Assembly: GCA_043801935.1 (NCBI GenBank)
Contig: JAZDLO010000058.1
Coordinates: 1-64,000 of the forward strand
Origin: JAZDLO01 sp043801935
GTDB lineage: Bacteria > Actinomycetota > Thermoleophilia > RBG-16-64-13
DNA: 64,000 bases
Reading direction: 5' to 3'
In this document: one piece after another, positions 15,457-24,962 of the stretch
Numbering within the stretch: position 1 is the stretch's first letter
Layout: every line of letters starts with the position of its first letter
Notes under the pieces: generated by a model
The model's input: the letters and a program-made list of their open reading frames with translations, nothing else
Told to the model about the DNA's origin: nothing
The model's database searches: none
Translations under genes and position numbers: made by a program

Positions 15457-18092
15457 ATCGCACCGACGCGCATTTGCGGATCAAAGACAAAACGGTGCTA
15501 AAGACGCTCAACCAGCACTCTTTCGCTCAGGGTGGCGAAATAGCAGACGTGGACGTCAAGGACGGGAAGATCGTCAGGATACGGCCCCATCATCACGATG
15601 AGAGATACACAAAGAAAGAGTTGGGGCAATACACGCTGGAGAAAGATGGAATCACGTACCAGACGCCTCTCAAAGGTCTGGTCGCTCCATATCAGGTCGC
15701 CTACAAGAAGCGGGTCTACTCTCCCAACCGTATCAAGTACCCCCTCAAGCGGGTGGACTGGGACCCCAAAGGTGAACGAAATCCCCAAAACCGGGGCAAG
15801 AGCAAGTACGTCAGGATCTCTTGGGATGAAGCCGTCACCATGATCGCCGACGAGATCAGGCGCATCCACAAGGAATATGGACCCCTCGGCCTGCTGGCGC
15901 ACGGTGATGGGCACGGGGAGACCAAGACCATCCACGGGACTCACGCTGTGCAGATGGATTTGCTGAGCATGATGGGTGGCTACACTCAGGCGCTCAGGAA
16001 CCCCGACAGCTGGGAAGGTTGGTACTGGGGAACCAAGCATGTTTGGGGCAATGGGGAGAACGGCCTCTGTCTACCCGCCGACAACATGATGAACGACGTC
16101 ACCCAGCACACGGAGATGATCGTGCACATCGGCGCCGACTTGGAGACGACCCCTTGGGGGTTCGCCGGGCAGTTCGCCAGCGGTGTCCTGTACTACTGGT
16201 CCAAGCTCGGTAAACAGCAGGTCTTCGTGTCTCCCGATCTCAACTACTCCGGTGCGGTCCACGCCGACAAGTGGATACCGGTGCTGCCCAATACCGACGC
16301 GGCTCTGCATCTCGCCATCGCCTATGTGTGGATGACCGAGGGCACCTACGACAAGGAATACGTCGCCACCCACGTGGTGGGCTTCGACAAGTTCGAAGAC
16401 TACGTCCTTGGGCGAGAAGACGGGGTGGCAAAGACCCCTGCGTGGGCTTCCGAAAAATGTGGCATCCCTGAATGGACGATCAAGGCGCTGGCCCGAGAAT
16501 GGGCGGCCAAGCCCACCTGCACCATGCACTTCTACGGTGGGTCGTACATCCGGGGTCCCTACTCCCACGAACCCGCCCGGCTGGAGGCTTGTCTCCTGGG
16601 CATGCAAGGACTGGGCAAACCGGGCGTCCACCAGTACTACAAGATGGGGGGCGACGACCGCTGGATGAACGACACCCCTCGTACCTTGCGAAGGATCGAC
16701 GACCTGAAGTTTCAGATGGCCATCTGGCCGGGGGCCAGGCAGACCTTCATCTCGTCCAAACAGGTCATTCCCAAGACCCAGTTGAGCCAGGCTATCTTGG
16801 GCCCTCCGCTGAGTTGGTGGGGCAGCACCCAACAGTTCTCGGGCATCCATGAACAGTTCGAGAAATACACTTATCCCATACCGGAGGAAGAGGGCGGCAC
16901 CGAGATCCACATGATATGGATGGACAACCCTTGTCGCACGACCTGCTGGAACGACGGTTTCATGACGGTGGAGGCCTTCCGGAGCCCTAAGATCGAGACT
17001 ATCGTGGTGCAGCACCCCTGGTTGGAGAACGACACGATCCTCGCCGACATCATCTTGCCCATCAACACCAAGTTGGAAGAAGAAGACATCGGCAGGCTGT
17101 CCGCCGGCGGCAGATCGGTCCACGGTTGCCTGCTTGAGAGACAAGCCATAGAACCGATCGGGGAGTCGCTGAGCGACTACGAAGCTGTGGCCGAAGTGGC
17201 CAAGAAATTCGGTCTCTACGATGAGTTCACGGGCGGCATGACGGTCGAAGAAAAGATCGAGCTTGGCTATGACAAGCTGGAAATAAGTGATCTGATCAGC
17301 TGGGAGGACTTCCAGGACAAGCAGTACTACATCGTCCCCACCCACCCGGAATGGGAAAAGGTCCCGCCCGGCTTGAGGGAGTTTTACGAAGACCCGGAGA
17401 AGCACCCCCTCGAGACTCCGACGGGCAAGCTCGAGTTCTATTCGCAGAGGCTCGCTGATCACTTCCCGGACGACAACGTGAGAGGACCCCTTCCCAAGTG
17501 GATCGAAAAGGACGACTTCCACGACGAGAGACTCTCCAGCACCCGGGCCAAGAAGTATCCGCTTCTCCTGATGAGCAACCACGGCCGTTGGAGAACCCAC
17601 GCCCAGAACGAAGACATCACCTGGACCCGGGAGATCATGACCCACAAGGTCAAGGGCTGGGACGGCTACATGTACGAACCGGTCTGGATCAACCCGAAGG
17701 ATGCGGAAGCGCGAGGCATCAAGGACGGGGACATCGTCAAGATGTTCAACGAGAGAGGGACCGTTCTCGGCGGGGCCCTGGTTTGGGAGAGGATCATCCC
17801 CGGCGCCGTATCCAGCGATCACGGGGCCCGGGTGGACATGATCTGTATTGACGGGCCCGACGGATACCTCGATCGAGGCGGGGCTAACAACCTCATCTCC
17901 CCGCTGAACGGCATCTCTAAGAACTGCTGGGGCATGGCTACAAGTGGCTTCCTGGTGGACGTACAGAAAGTGAGCATGGCCGAGATGGAAGCGTGGCGGG
18001 AGAAGTATCCAGAGGCTTTCGCCCGTAAGTACGATCCGGCTTCAGGTCTTCCGCTTGAGGCTTGGGTCTTAGAAGAGGGAGAGAGCGCATGA
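15447..18092 (+). CDS. Transhydroxylase-like molybdopterin alpha subunit 1
   Basis: An 881-aa DMSO-reductase-family protein, close in length to the alpha subunit of pyrogallol:phloroglucinol transhydroxylase (about 875 aa). It has no Tat signal and no N-terminal Cys cluster, as in that enzyme. Landmarks: DVDVKDGKIVRIRP, YPLKRVDWDPKGERNPQN, the active-site stretch NPDSWEGWYWG (the Asp-Ser pair known to sit at the metal in the Pelobacter enzyme) with an upstream DGHGE His, two MGD-binding halves, and a C-terminal beta domain (DAEARGIKDGDIVKMFNERG). Start overlaps the hydrolase stop by 10 nt; the beta subunit overlaps its own stop by 4 nt. Closest paralogue here is 48096-50711. Substrate inferred only as a polyhydroxylated ring. 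Confidence 0.85.
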   Translation: MAVDRTDAHLRIKDKTVLKTLNQHSFAQGGEIADVDVKDGKIVRIRPHHHDERYTKKELGQYTLEKDGITYQTPLKGLVAPYQVAYKKRVYSPNRIKYPLKRVDWDPKGERNPQNRGKSKYVRISWDEAVTMIADEIRRIHKEYGPLGLLAHGDGHGETKTIHGTHAVQMDLLSMMGGYTQALRNPDSWEGWYWGTKHVWGNGENGLCLPADNMMNDVTQHTEMIVHIGADLETTPWGFAGQFASGVLYYWSKLGKQQVFVSPDLNYSGAVHADKWIPVLPNTDAALHLAIAYVWMTEGTYDKEYVATHVVGFDKFEDYVLGREDGVAKTPAWASEKCGIPEWTIKALAREWAAKPTCTMHFYGGSYIRGPYSHEPARLEACLLGMQGLGKPGVHQYYKMGGDDRWMNDTPRTLRRIDDLKFQMAIWPGARQTFISSKQVIPKTQLSQAILGPPLSWWGSTQQFSGIHEQFEKYTYPIPEEEGGTEIHMIWMDNPCRTTCWNDGFMTVEAFRSPKIETIVVQHPWLENDTILADIILPINTKLEEEDIGRLSAGGRSVHGCLLERQAIEPIGESLSDYEAVAEVAKKFGLYDEFTGGMTVEEKIELGYDKLEISDLISWEDFQDKQYYIVPTHPEWEKVPPGLREFYEDPEKHPLETPTGKLEFYSQRLADHFPDDNVRGPLPKWIEKDDFHDERLSSTRAKKYPLLLMSNHGRWRTHAQNEDITWTREIMTHKVKGWDGYMYEPVWINPKDAEARGIKDGDIVKMFNERGTVLGGALVWERIIPGAVSSDHGARVDMICIDGPDGYLDRGGANNLISPLNGISKNCWGMATSGFLVDVQKVSMAEMEAWREKYPEAFARKYDPASGLPLEAWVLEEGESA

Positions 18093-18919
18093 AGGTCTTC
18101 GTCTTCGACACCTCGATCTGCAACGGCTGCTACTGCTGCCAGATTGCCTGCAAGGATGAGCATTGCGCCAACGATTGGACCCCGTACGCAAGACCCCAGC
18201 CCGACACTGGTCAGTTCTGGCTCAAGCTGACCGAGCATGTCCGGGGCACAGTGCCCAAGGTAAAAATGCACTACCTCCCCTCTCTCTGCAACCACTGCGA
18301 CGACGCGGCGTGCCTGGCCGCTTGCCCGGTGGAAGGGGCCATCTACAAGCGTGATGACGGCCTCGTCATCATCGACCCGGAGAAATGCACGGGCTGCACC
18401 CTGTGCGTGAGTGCATGCCCCTACCAAGCCATATACATGAACGAGGGGCTGAACCTCGCCCAGAAGTGCACCGGATGTGCCCATCTCCTGGACGCCGGTT
18501 GGAAAGAGCCCCGTTGTGTGGATGTCTGTCCCACCCTGGCCCTCAGGTTCATGGAAGAGTCCGAGGCCCAGGAACTGATCGCCGACGCTGAGGTACTCCA
18601 TCCTGAGTATGAGCAGAAGCCTCGGGTCTACTATCTGAACGTTCCCAAGAGGTTCATCGGAGGTACAGTCTATGACCCGGTCGAGAAGGAAGTGGTCATC
18701 GGGGCGACTTGCACCCTGACCGGAGCCGGAGTCAATCGAACGGAGATCACCAACGGCTTTGGGGACTTCTGGTTCGAGGACCTGGATGTGGGCACTTATT
18801 CAGTGGAGATAGAGGCCGACCGATTCTCCAGCAAGACCTTTCTGGACGTGAGCACCGAGAAGGACGTGAACTTGGGGGATATCCCTCTTGAGGACGGCTG
18901 CCATACCGCGAAGGTATAG
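18089..18919 (+). CDS. Transhydroxylase-like iron-sulfur beta subunit 1 (four-cluster type)
   Basis: A 276-aa partner of the preceding alpha subunit, joined by ATGA overlap. The N-terminal 190 residues are a ferredoxin-like electron-transfer domain with four complete Cys motifs: CNGCYCCQIAC, CNHCDDAACLAACP, CTGCTLCVSACP and CTGC...CVDVCP, enough for four 4Fe-4S clusters. From about residue 195 a transthyretin/carboxypeptidase-regulatory-like beta domain follows (FGDFWFEDLDVGTYSVEIEA), the domain found at the C-terminus of the Pelobacter transhydroxylase beta subunit. The other two beta subunits in the window carry only 12 cluster cysteines. Confidence 0.88.
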   Translation: MKVFVFDTSICNGCYCCQIACKDEHCANDWTPYARPQPDTGQFWLKLTEHVRGTVPKVKMHYLPSLCNHCDDAACLAACPVEGAIYKRDDGLVIIDPEKCTGCTLCVSACPYQAIYMNEGLNLAQKCTGCAHLLDAGWKEPRCVDVCPTLALRFMEESEAQELIADAEVLHPEYEQKPRVYYLNVPKRFIGGTVYDPVEKEVVIGATCTLTGAGVNRTEITNGFGDFWFEDLDVGTYSVEIEADRFSSKTFLDVSTEKDVNLGDIPLEDGCHTAKV

Positions 18920-18955
18920 GACGGTAAAGTGCTTTCGAGGACGAAGGGGGGAACG

Positions 18956-20383
18956 ATGTTCAAGAAAGAAGCCAAGACCTACAGCCGGCGCGAGTTCCTG
19001 AAGATCGCAGGTATCGCCGGCGCGGCGGCGAGCGTGGGTGCCGGTTTGGGCGGGCTGGTCGCCGCTTGTGGCGAGGAAACCGGGACCGCCACCACCGCCG
19101 GAGCCACGACTACCACCGCTGGTGCCACCACTACCGCAACAGCGGGGAGCACCACTACGGTCAGCACCGGCCCGGAGGCCGGGCGCGACCTCAAGATCGG
19201 CGTGATCTCCCCGGAGACGGGGGCCCTCGCGCCATTCGCCGTCGGAGTCAACTGGACCATAGGACGAGTCGATGAGTACCTCAAAGATGGGATCGTCTGC
19301 AGCGACGGGAAGCAGCGCAAGCTCCAGCTCATCAAGAGAGACACCCAGTCCGACTCCAACCGGTCGGCTCAGGTCACTGCCGATCTCATCCAATTGGATA
19401 GTGTAGACATCGTACTGAGCTCCGGCGCCCCCGACACCACCAGCCCGTCGGCCGACACGTGCGAGGCTCTGGGCTGTCCCAGCCTGAGTAGCGCCGGCCC
19501 CTGGCAGGCGTTCTTTTTCGACCGCAAGCCGCCGGCAGAGGGGTTCAAATGGACCTACGGCGTGCTGCTCGGCTCCGAACAGACCATCCTCTGTTTTTCC
19601 GAGATGTTCGATCAGATCCCCAACAACAAAGTGGTCGCCATGCTGTTCGCCAACGACGCAGATGCGGCCGGGTGGATGGCGGAGAACGCAGCCCCCGCTG
19701 TGTTCGAGGCCAAGGGATACACTCTGGTGGTGCCCACCTGGTACACGCCCGGCGCTGAAGACTTTACCGCTCAGATCTCCGAGTTCAAGAAGGCGGGATG
19801 CGAGATCCTCTGCGGCACCAACACTCCGCCGGATTTCACCAACTTCTGGAAGCAGAGCATCCAGCAAGGTTTCCACCCCAAGCTGGCCAGCAGCGGCAAG
19901 GCACTCCTGTTCCCCGAGACCTTGAATGCCATCGGGGAAGTCGGCCAGGGTCTCCTAGGCGAGGTCGGGTGGCACCGCACCTTCCCCTACCTTGACACCC
20001 TCACTGGCCAGACCGCGGAAGAACTGGCCCAGGACTTCGAGACCAAGACGGGCATGGTGGCGTGTACGAACAGCACCGGCATGTATCAGCTGGCCGAGTG
20101 GGCGGTCGATGTGTTAAAGCGGGCCGCCAGCCCGGAAGACAAAGAGAGCGTCGTCGAGGCCATTAGGACCACCAACATGACCACCACCAATGGTCCCCTC
20201 GACTTCACCCAGCCGATGGACATGATGGGCTGGCATCCGGTGCCCAACTGTGTCAAGTCGGTCTTGTGCGGAGGCCAGTGGGTCAAGGGCGAGAAGTACC
20301 CCTTCGAAGTGGCCATCTGCAGCAACGCCCAGGCTCCAGACGTCAAGGTGCAGGACAAGGTGCAGCCGATGGCCTACTCGTAG
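18956..20383 (+). CDS. Branched-chain-amino-acid-type ABC substrate-binding lipoprotein 2
   Basis: A 475-aa protein with twin-arginine motif SRREFLKIA (Arg11-Arg12), lipobox LVAAC (Cys38) and a Thr/Ala linker (residues 43-74). The binding domain resembles the one at 6796 throughout (KIGVISPETGALAPFAVG, IKRDTQSDSNRSAQVTADLI, EDFTAQISEFKKAGCEIL, PPDFTNFWKQSIQQGF). Start ATG 18956 follows AAGGGGGGA; the GTG at 18929 lacks a site. It is the last gene of the operon, 36 nt after the beta subunit, and is followed by three hairpins. No cognate permease is visible. Confidence 0.9.
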   Translation: MFKKEAKTYSRREFLKIAGIAGAAASVGAGLGGLVAACGEETGTATTAGATTTTAGATTTATAGSTTTVSTGPEAGRDLKIGVISPETGALAPFAVGVNWTIGRVDEYLKDGIVCSDGKQRKLQLIKRDTQSDSNRSAQVTADLIQLDSVDIVLSSGAPDTTSPSADTCEALGCPSLSSAGPWQAFFFDRKPPAEGFKWTYGVLLGSEQTILCFSEMFDQIPNNKVVAMLFANDADAAGWMAENAAPAVFEAKGYTLVVPTWYTPGAEDFTAQISEFKKAGCEILCGTNTPPDFTNFWKQSIQQGFHPKLASSGKALLFPETLNAIGEVGQGLLGEVGWHRTFPYLDTLTGQTAEELAQDFETKTGMVACTNSTGMYQLAEWAVDVLKRAASPEDKESVVEAIRTTNMTTTNGPLDFTQPMDMMGWHPVPNCVKSVLCGGQWVKGEKYPFEVAICSNAQAPDVKVQDKVQPMAYS

Positions 20384-20401
20384 TCATCGAGCCAGATGTA
20401 G

Positions 20402-20501
20402 GTTCGTCGCCCGGGCTCTGCCCCGGGCTACGAACTGAGACGGAGGACCGTGCGAGCCGGCACGGGTAACGGTGGACAGGCCGCCGCCCGGCGGCCACCG
20501 T
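20402..20501 (+). other. Array of three hairpins between operons
   Basis: Three consecutive inverted repeats: GTTCGT/ACGAAC enclosing GCCCGGG/CCCGGGC (20402-20435), CCGTGC/GCACGG (20448-20465), and ACGGTGG/CCACCGT enclosing a GC stem (20469-20501). None has a U-tract, so they are not classic terminators; they could end, stabilise or attenuate the transcript between binding protein 2 and the second alpha subunit. Confidence 0.55.
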
Positions 20502-20575
20502 GAAGCATGCAGAAACACTGCTATTCGGCGTTGGCGGCCATCATCATGCGACTTTCGTAACAAGGGAGCCGACTC

Positions 20576-23089
20576 ATGACAGAGCAAGTCTTTATGAACG
20601 CGACGATCGCCGGTCCCGTGTCAGTGTATGTCGAGGATGGCAGGATAGTCAGAATCAGGCCGTTGCAGGTCGACGATGAAGATTTGAAACCTTGGATGAT
20701 CACAGATCCCAAGGGCACTGAGTACTCGCCACCCAAGAAGTTGAAAGTCGGGCCTTACGTGATGGCCGCTCGAACGCAGATCTACTCTGAAGACCGGCTT
20801 CTATATCCCATGAAGAGGGTGGACTTCGATCCGAATGGCGAAAGACACCCCGAAAACCGCGGTAAGTCCGGCTACGAACGCATAAGCTGGGAAGAAGCCT
20901 TGGAAGTCGTGGCCGGCGAGATGAAGCGTCTGAGGACCGCCCACGGCCCGGCGGCGATCGGCGCCCTTGATCAGGACCATCACAATTGGGGGATCGTGGG
21001 ATACAGATTCGGGCCCTATTTCAGGTTCTTCAACACGATCGGATTCACCGAAGTACTGCACAACCCCGATAGTTGGGAAGGCTGGCATTGGGGTGCCCCC
21101 CATGTGTATGGATACTGGTGGCAGCTGGGCGTACCAGAGCAGTTCGATCTCCTGGAAGACACGATGAGACACGCAGAGAACATCGTGTATTGGTCCATAG
21201 ACCCGGATTTTGTGCGAGCTGCTTACAACGGCATGGAATCCGCCATTTGGTTCGAGTGGATGAGGGACGCCGGAAAGCAACAGATATTCATCGACCCGTT
21301 CTGCAACTACAGTGCTTCGAAGATCGCAGACAAATGGATAGCGCCGAGACCGGGTACCGATGCGGCTCTGGCGCTCGCAATCGCGAGTGTATGGATCAGG
21401 GAAGGCACCTACGATGAGGGTTACCTCGCCGACCGGACGGTGGGTTTCGGGGAGTTCGAAAGGTATGTCATCGGTGAGGAGGACGGGGTGGCAAAGACCC
21501 CCGCGTGGGCTGCAGAGATCACCGGAATCCCGGCCAGAACGATCGAGGCTCTGGCCCGAGAATGGGCCGCGAAGAAGACGACAGTGATGGGATGCGGCAT
21601 GGGTGGTGCGTGCCGCACGGCCTACGGCCACGAATACGCCCGCATAGTAGTGCTGTTGCAGGCGATGCAGGGACTGGGAAAGCCGGGGGTCAATCTGTGG
21701 GGCAATGCCACCGGAGCACCGGCGGACTATGATGTCTTCTTTCCGGGTTACGCCGACCTAGACGCCATGATGAGCTTTTCCCGGGCCGCCAGAAAGAAGG
21801 CGATCAATCCGGTGGAACAGCGCCTGTATCGTCTTCTTTTGGCTGATTCCATTCTGAGTCCTCCGGTCGAATGGACGGGAGAGGGCTTCTGCGGCCAGAA
21901 ACTGGAGCAGCAATTTGCCAAGTTCGTCTATCCGATGCCGGGGTACCCGGAGATCAAGATGCTTTACCGTTACGGTGCTGCCTCGCTGGGGACCATGACC
22001 GAGGGAAACAAACTGGTGCAGATGTTCCAGAGCCCCAAACTGGAGACGGTGGTGGTGCAGGACTGCTGGTGGCACACCGAGACAAGATTCGCCGATGTGA
22101 TCCTGCCGGCATGCACCAACTTCGAACGCAACGATATCGCTGAGTGGGGAGAAGCGGGTGGATACCTCAAGTGGGGAACCACAGGGTCCAACTATCGCGT
22201 TATCACCTTCCAGCAGAAATGCATCGAGCCGCTCGGCGAATCGAGATCGGACTACTGGATATTCTCCCAACTCGCGAAGCGATTGGGAGTCTGGGAGGAT
22301 TTCTCGGATGGTGGTAGGTCTGAAGAAGATTGGATCAAGGCGTACTTCGATATCAGCGACCTGCCGAAGCACATCTCATGGGAAGAGTTCACGCAGAAGG
22401 GCTACTACGTCGTGCCTGCTCCGGATCCGTACAAATCCACGCCTGCCTTTCGCTGGTTCTATGAAGGCAGGGAGTGCGACACGCCGGACCTGATGAATCC
22501 CAACAAGGGCACCGACAGAGCCCACGAGCTGGCCACCCCCAGCGGAAAGATTGAGTTCGTATCCGGGAGCCTCACCAGATTCACGCCGCACGACCGGGAA
22601 AGGCCGCCGGTGCCTCACTACATTCCTAGCTGGGAAGGCCACGGATCGGAACTGGCGACACGGTATCCGCTGCAGATGATATCGCCGCATCCCCGATACT
22701 CTTTCCACAGCCATTTCGACAAGAAGGGCTCTTGGATCAGTGACATTCCCGACCATCGCAAGCTCATCAACGGCTACTACTACTGGACGGCGAGGATCAG
22801 TCCGGCGGACGCCGCCGCACGCGGCATACGAGACGGTGACGTGGTTCGACTCTACAACGATCGCGGCTCAGTCCTCTGTGCTGCGACGATCACAGAACGG
22901 ATCAAACCCGGGGTGATACACAGTTTCTGCTCCAGCGGAAGATACGACCCCGTGGAGCCGGGAAAACCCTATTCACTGGACCGGGGAGGGTGCGTCAACC
23001 TGCTCACCTCCGATAGGCTGATGTCTCTGAATGCGCCCGGGATGGCGCCGAATTCCTGTCTTGTCGAGATCGAAAGATGGGAGGTGTGA
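20576..23089 (+). CDS. Transhydroxylase-like molybdopterin alpha subunit 2
   Basis: An 837-aa protein of the same DMSO-reductase branch, but of a second subgroup together with the subunits at 31691 and 59311. It starts MTEQVFMNATIAGPVSVYVE and continues with YPMKRVDFDPNGERHPEN, DHHNWG (candidate active-site His) and NPDSWEGWHWGAPH with the Asp-Ser pair. Later landmarks are VVVQDCWWHTETRFADVILP and the C-terminal DAAARGIRDGDVVRLYNDRG. No Tat signal, no N-terminal iron-sulfur motif: a cytoplasmic enzyme relying on its beta subunit for clusters. AAGGGAG precedes ATG 20576. The beta gene starts 3 nt after its stop. Confidence 0.85.
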   Translation: MTEQVFMNATIAGPVSVYVEDGRIVRIRPLQVDDEDLKPWMITDPKGTEYSPPKKLKVGPYVMAARTQIYSEDRLLYPMKRVDFDPNGERHPENRGKSGYERISWEEALEVVAGEMKRLRTAHGPAAIGALDQDHHNWGIVGYRFGPYFRFFNTIGFTEVLHNPDSWEGWHWGAPHVYGYWWQLGVPEQFDLLEDTMRHAENIVYWSIDPDFVRAAYNGMESAIWFEWMRDAGKQQIFIDPFCNYSASKIADKWIAPRPGTDAALALAIASVWIREGTYDEGYLADRTVGFGEFERYVIGEEDGVAKTPAWAAEITGIPARTIEALAREWAAKKTTVMGCGMGGACRTAYGHEYARIVVLLQAMQGLGKPGVNLWGNATGAPADYDVFFPGYADLDAMMSFSRAARKKAINPVEQRLYRLLLADSILSPPVEWTGEGFCGQKLEQQFAKFVYPMPGYPEIKMLYRYGAASLGTMTEGNKLVQMFQSPKLETVVVQDCWWHTETRFADVILPACTNFERNDIAEWGEAGGYLKWGTTGSNYRVITFQQKCIEPLGESRSDYWIFSQLAKRLGVWEDFSDGGRSEEDWIKAYFDISDLPKHISWEEFTQKGYYVVPAPDPYKSTPAFRWFYEGRECDTPDLMNPNKGTDRAHELATPSGKIEFVSGSLTRFTPHDRERPPVPHYIPSWEGHGSELATRYPLQMISPHPRYSFHSHFDKKGSWISDIPDHRKLINGYYYWTARISPADAAARGIRDGDVVRLYNDRGSVLCAATITERIKPGVIHSFCSSGRYDPVEPGKPYSLDRGGCVNLLTSDRLMSLNAPGMAPNSCLVEIERWEV

Positions 23090-23092
23090 CCG

Positions 23093-23923
23093 ATGCCGCG
23101 CTTCGGCCTGTTGATAGACATGAGTAGGTGCAACGGCTGCTACGGTTGCTTCATGGCGTGCCGGGACGAGTTCTGCGGCAACGATCACCTACCGTACTCC
23201 GCGGCCCAGCCGTATTCCGGGCACTTCTGGATGCGCGTCATCGAACGCGAGCGCGGTTCCTACCCGAAGGTGAAGACGTCCTATCTCAAAGTCCCATGTA
23301 TGCATTGTGATGATGCTCCGTGTGTCACACAGCACCCGGACAAGGTCTACAGCCGACCTGACGGCATCGTCATCATCGATCCGGTGAAAGCCACAGGGAG
23401 CAAGGAGATCTTGGATTCCTGCCCCTACAGGGCGATCTTCTGGAACGAGGAGAGGAGTCTGCCCCAGAAGTGCACCCTGTGCGCACACTTGCTCGATCGG
23501 GGGTGGAAAGAACCGAGGTGCGTGGAAGTGTGTCCCACGAAGGCCCTGCTCTTCGGTGATCTAGATGACCCGGAGAGTGAAGTGTCCAAGCGTCTGGCCG
23601 AGGAAAATGCTGAAGTGCTCCACCCCGAATATGGCCTGAAGGAGAAGGTTTGGTACCTTAACATGCCCAAACGGTTCATCGCCGGCAGTTTGGTTTTTGG
23701 TGATACAGATGAATGCGCGCGCGATGTTGTTGTAACCCTCTTGGGCGAAGGTAGGAAGAAACAAGTCAAGAGCAGTGGGTTTGGAGATTTCGAATTCGAA
23801 GGCTTGGATAAGGACAAGAAATACTCTATTGAGATTAGGCACCCGGGTTATAGAGACAAAGAACTAATAATATACACACCGATTGACAAGTATCTTGGCG
23901 ACATAGTGCTAGAAAAGGTTTGA
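23093..23923 (+). CDS. Transhydroxylase-like iron-sulfur beta subunit 2 (three-cluster type)
   Basis: A 276-aa partner of the preceding alpha. Motif I is CNGCYGCFMAC and motif IV CTLCAHLLD...CVEVCP. Motif II keeps only CMHCDDAPC, and motif III keeps only its last Cys (DSCP). The lost residues are exactly those expected to bind one cluster, leaving 12 Cys for three, the number reported for the Pelobacter enzyme. The transthyretin-like domain follows (SGFGDFEFEGLDKDKKYSIE). The last 280 nt are markedly richer in A and T than the rest of the gene and its neighbours, with codons such as ATA and TTT, hinting at a different origin of this domain or relaxed codon choice. Confidence 0.86.
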   Translation: MPRFGLLIDMSRCNGCYGCFMACRDEFCGNDHLPYSAAQPYSGHFWMRVIERERGSYPKVKTSYLKVPCMHCDDAPCVTQHPDKVYSRPDGIVIIDPVKATGSKEILDSCPYRAIFWNEERSLPQKCTLCAHLLDRGWKEPRCVEVCPTKALLFGDLDDPESEVSKRLAEENAEVLHPEYGLKEKVWYLNMPKRFIAGSLVFGDTDECARDVVVTLLGEGRKKQVKSSGFGDFEFEGLDKDKKYSIEIRHPGYRDKELIIYTPIDKYLGDIVLEKV

Positions 23924-23955
23924 GGCTGGTTGTTTAGATACTGGAGGCGCAATCA

Positions 23956-24960
23956 GTGAGTGAGTCGAAGTTTCTCGCTTGGATGCTCAGCAAGGGTGAT
24001 GGGAAGCCGACCTTGCAGCTGGAGGAGCTCCAGCTGGAGGACCTGCCCGGGGGTGACGTCCTCGTCGAGGTCCATTGGTCGTCCCTCAACTACAAGGATG
24101 CATTAGCCCTCACGGGCCGGGGCAAGATAGCGCGCCGCTTTCCACTCGTGCCCGGGATCGACCTCGCGGGGCTGGTGCGGGAGTCCTCCTCGCCCGACTT
24201 CAAGCCCGGGGACGAGGTGCTGGTCTGTTCCACGGGGGGGATCGGAGCGACGTACTGGGGCGGCTACGCCGGCTTCGCTCGGGTGCCGGCCGCGTCGCTC
24301 GTCCCCGTGCCACCTGCCCTCGGGATGCGGAGGACCATGGCCATAGGCACCGCGGGATACACGGCCGCTCTTGCTGTGAATGCACTCGTGCTGGCGGGAA
24401 TGACATGTGAACCGGACAAGCCGGTGGTGGTCACGGGCGCGAGCGGAGGGCTCGGCGGGGTCGCCATCATGCTGCTTGCGAGGGCAGGCTACACGGTGGC
24501 CGCGTCGACGGGTCGTCCGGAGAACGATGTGTACCTCCGTCGTCTAGGTGCGGCCGAGATCATTCCTCGCTCGGAGCTGGAAAGGCAATCTCGGCCGCTG
24601 GAAACGCAACGCTGGGCCGGGGCGGTGGACGCCGTCGGCGGCAACACCCTCGCCACGATCCTGGCGGAGACGTGGTATGGAGGCAGCGTCGCCTCGTGTG
24701 GGCTTGCTGCAGGCAGTGAGCTCAACACGACGGTGATGCCCTTCATTCTGAGGGCGGTGAGCCTGCTCGGCATAGATGCCGTCTACGCCCCCGAAACCCC
24801 CCGTCGAAGGGCATGGGACCTGCTGGCCGGGCTGCCCGGCGACCTGCTTGACGAGATGACAAGTGAGGCTGCACTTCGCGAGCTCCCCGGGCTGGCCGAC
24901 AAGTTGCTGGCCGGGCAAATCAGAGGACGGATCGTCATCGACGTACGCCGATCCGCATAG
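23956..24960 (+). CDS. YhdH/AcuI-like medium-chain reductase (acrylyl-CoA/quinone reductase family)
   Basis: A 334-aa MDR-superfamily protein without the zinc ligands. N-terminal GroES-like half: VHWSSLNYKDALALTGRG, FPLVPGIDLAGLVRESS, FKPGDEVLV; Rossmann half: VVVTGASGGLGGVAIMLLARAGY with NADPH-type contacts. The SLNYKDALA motif is typical of YhdH/AcuI, which reduces acryloyl-CoA to propionyl-CoA. A substrate other than acryloyl-CoA is possible in this context. Start is GTG 23956 after GGAGGCG. It lies 32 nt after the beta subunit and ends 2 nt from the convergent ACT gene, so there is no room for a separate terminator. Confidence 0.82.
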   Translation: MSESKFLAWMLSKGDGKPTLQLEELQLEDLPGGDVLVEVHWSSLNYKDALALTGRGKIARRFPLVPGIDLAGLVRESSSPDFKPGDEVLVCSTGGIGATYWGGYAGFARVPAASLVPVPPALGMRRTMAIGTAGYTAALAVNALVLAGMTCEPDKPVVVTGASGGLGGVAIMLLARAGYTVAASTGRPENDVYLRRLGAAEIIPRSELERQSRPLETQRWAGAVDAVGGNTLATILAETWYGGSVASCGLAAGSELNTTVMPFILRAVSLLGIDAVYAPETPRRRAWDLLAGLPGDLLDEMTSEAALRELPGLADKLLAGQIRGRIVIDVRRSA

Positions 24961-24962
24961 GC

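Noticed and set aside
16071..17822. 583-codon minus-strand frame
   Set aside because: Antisense to alpha subunit 1; no family signature.
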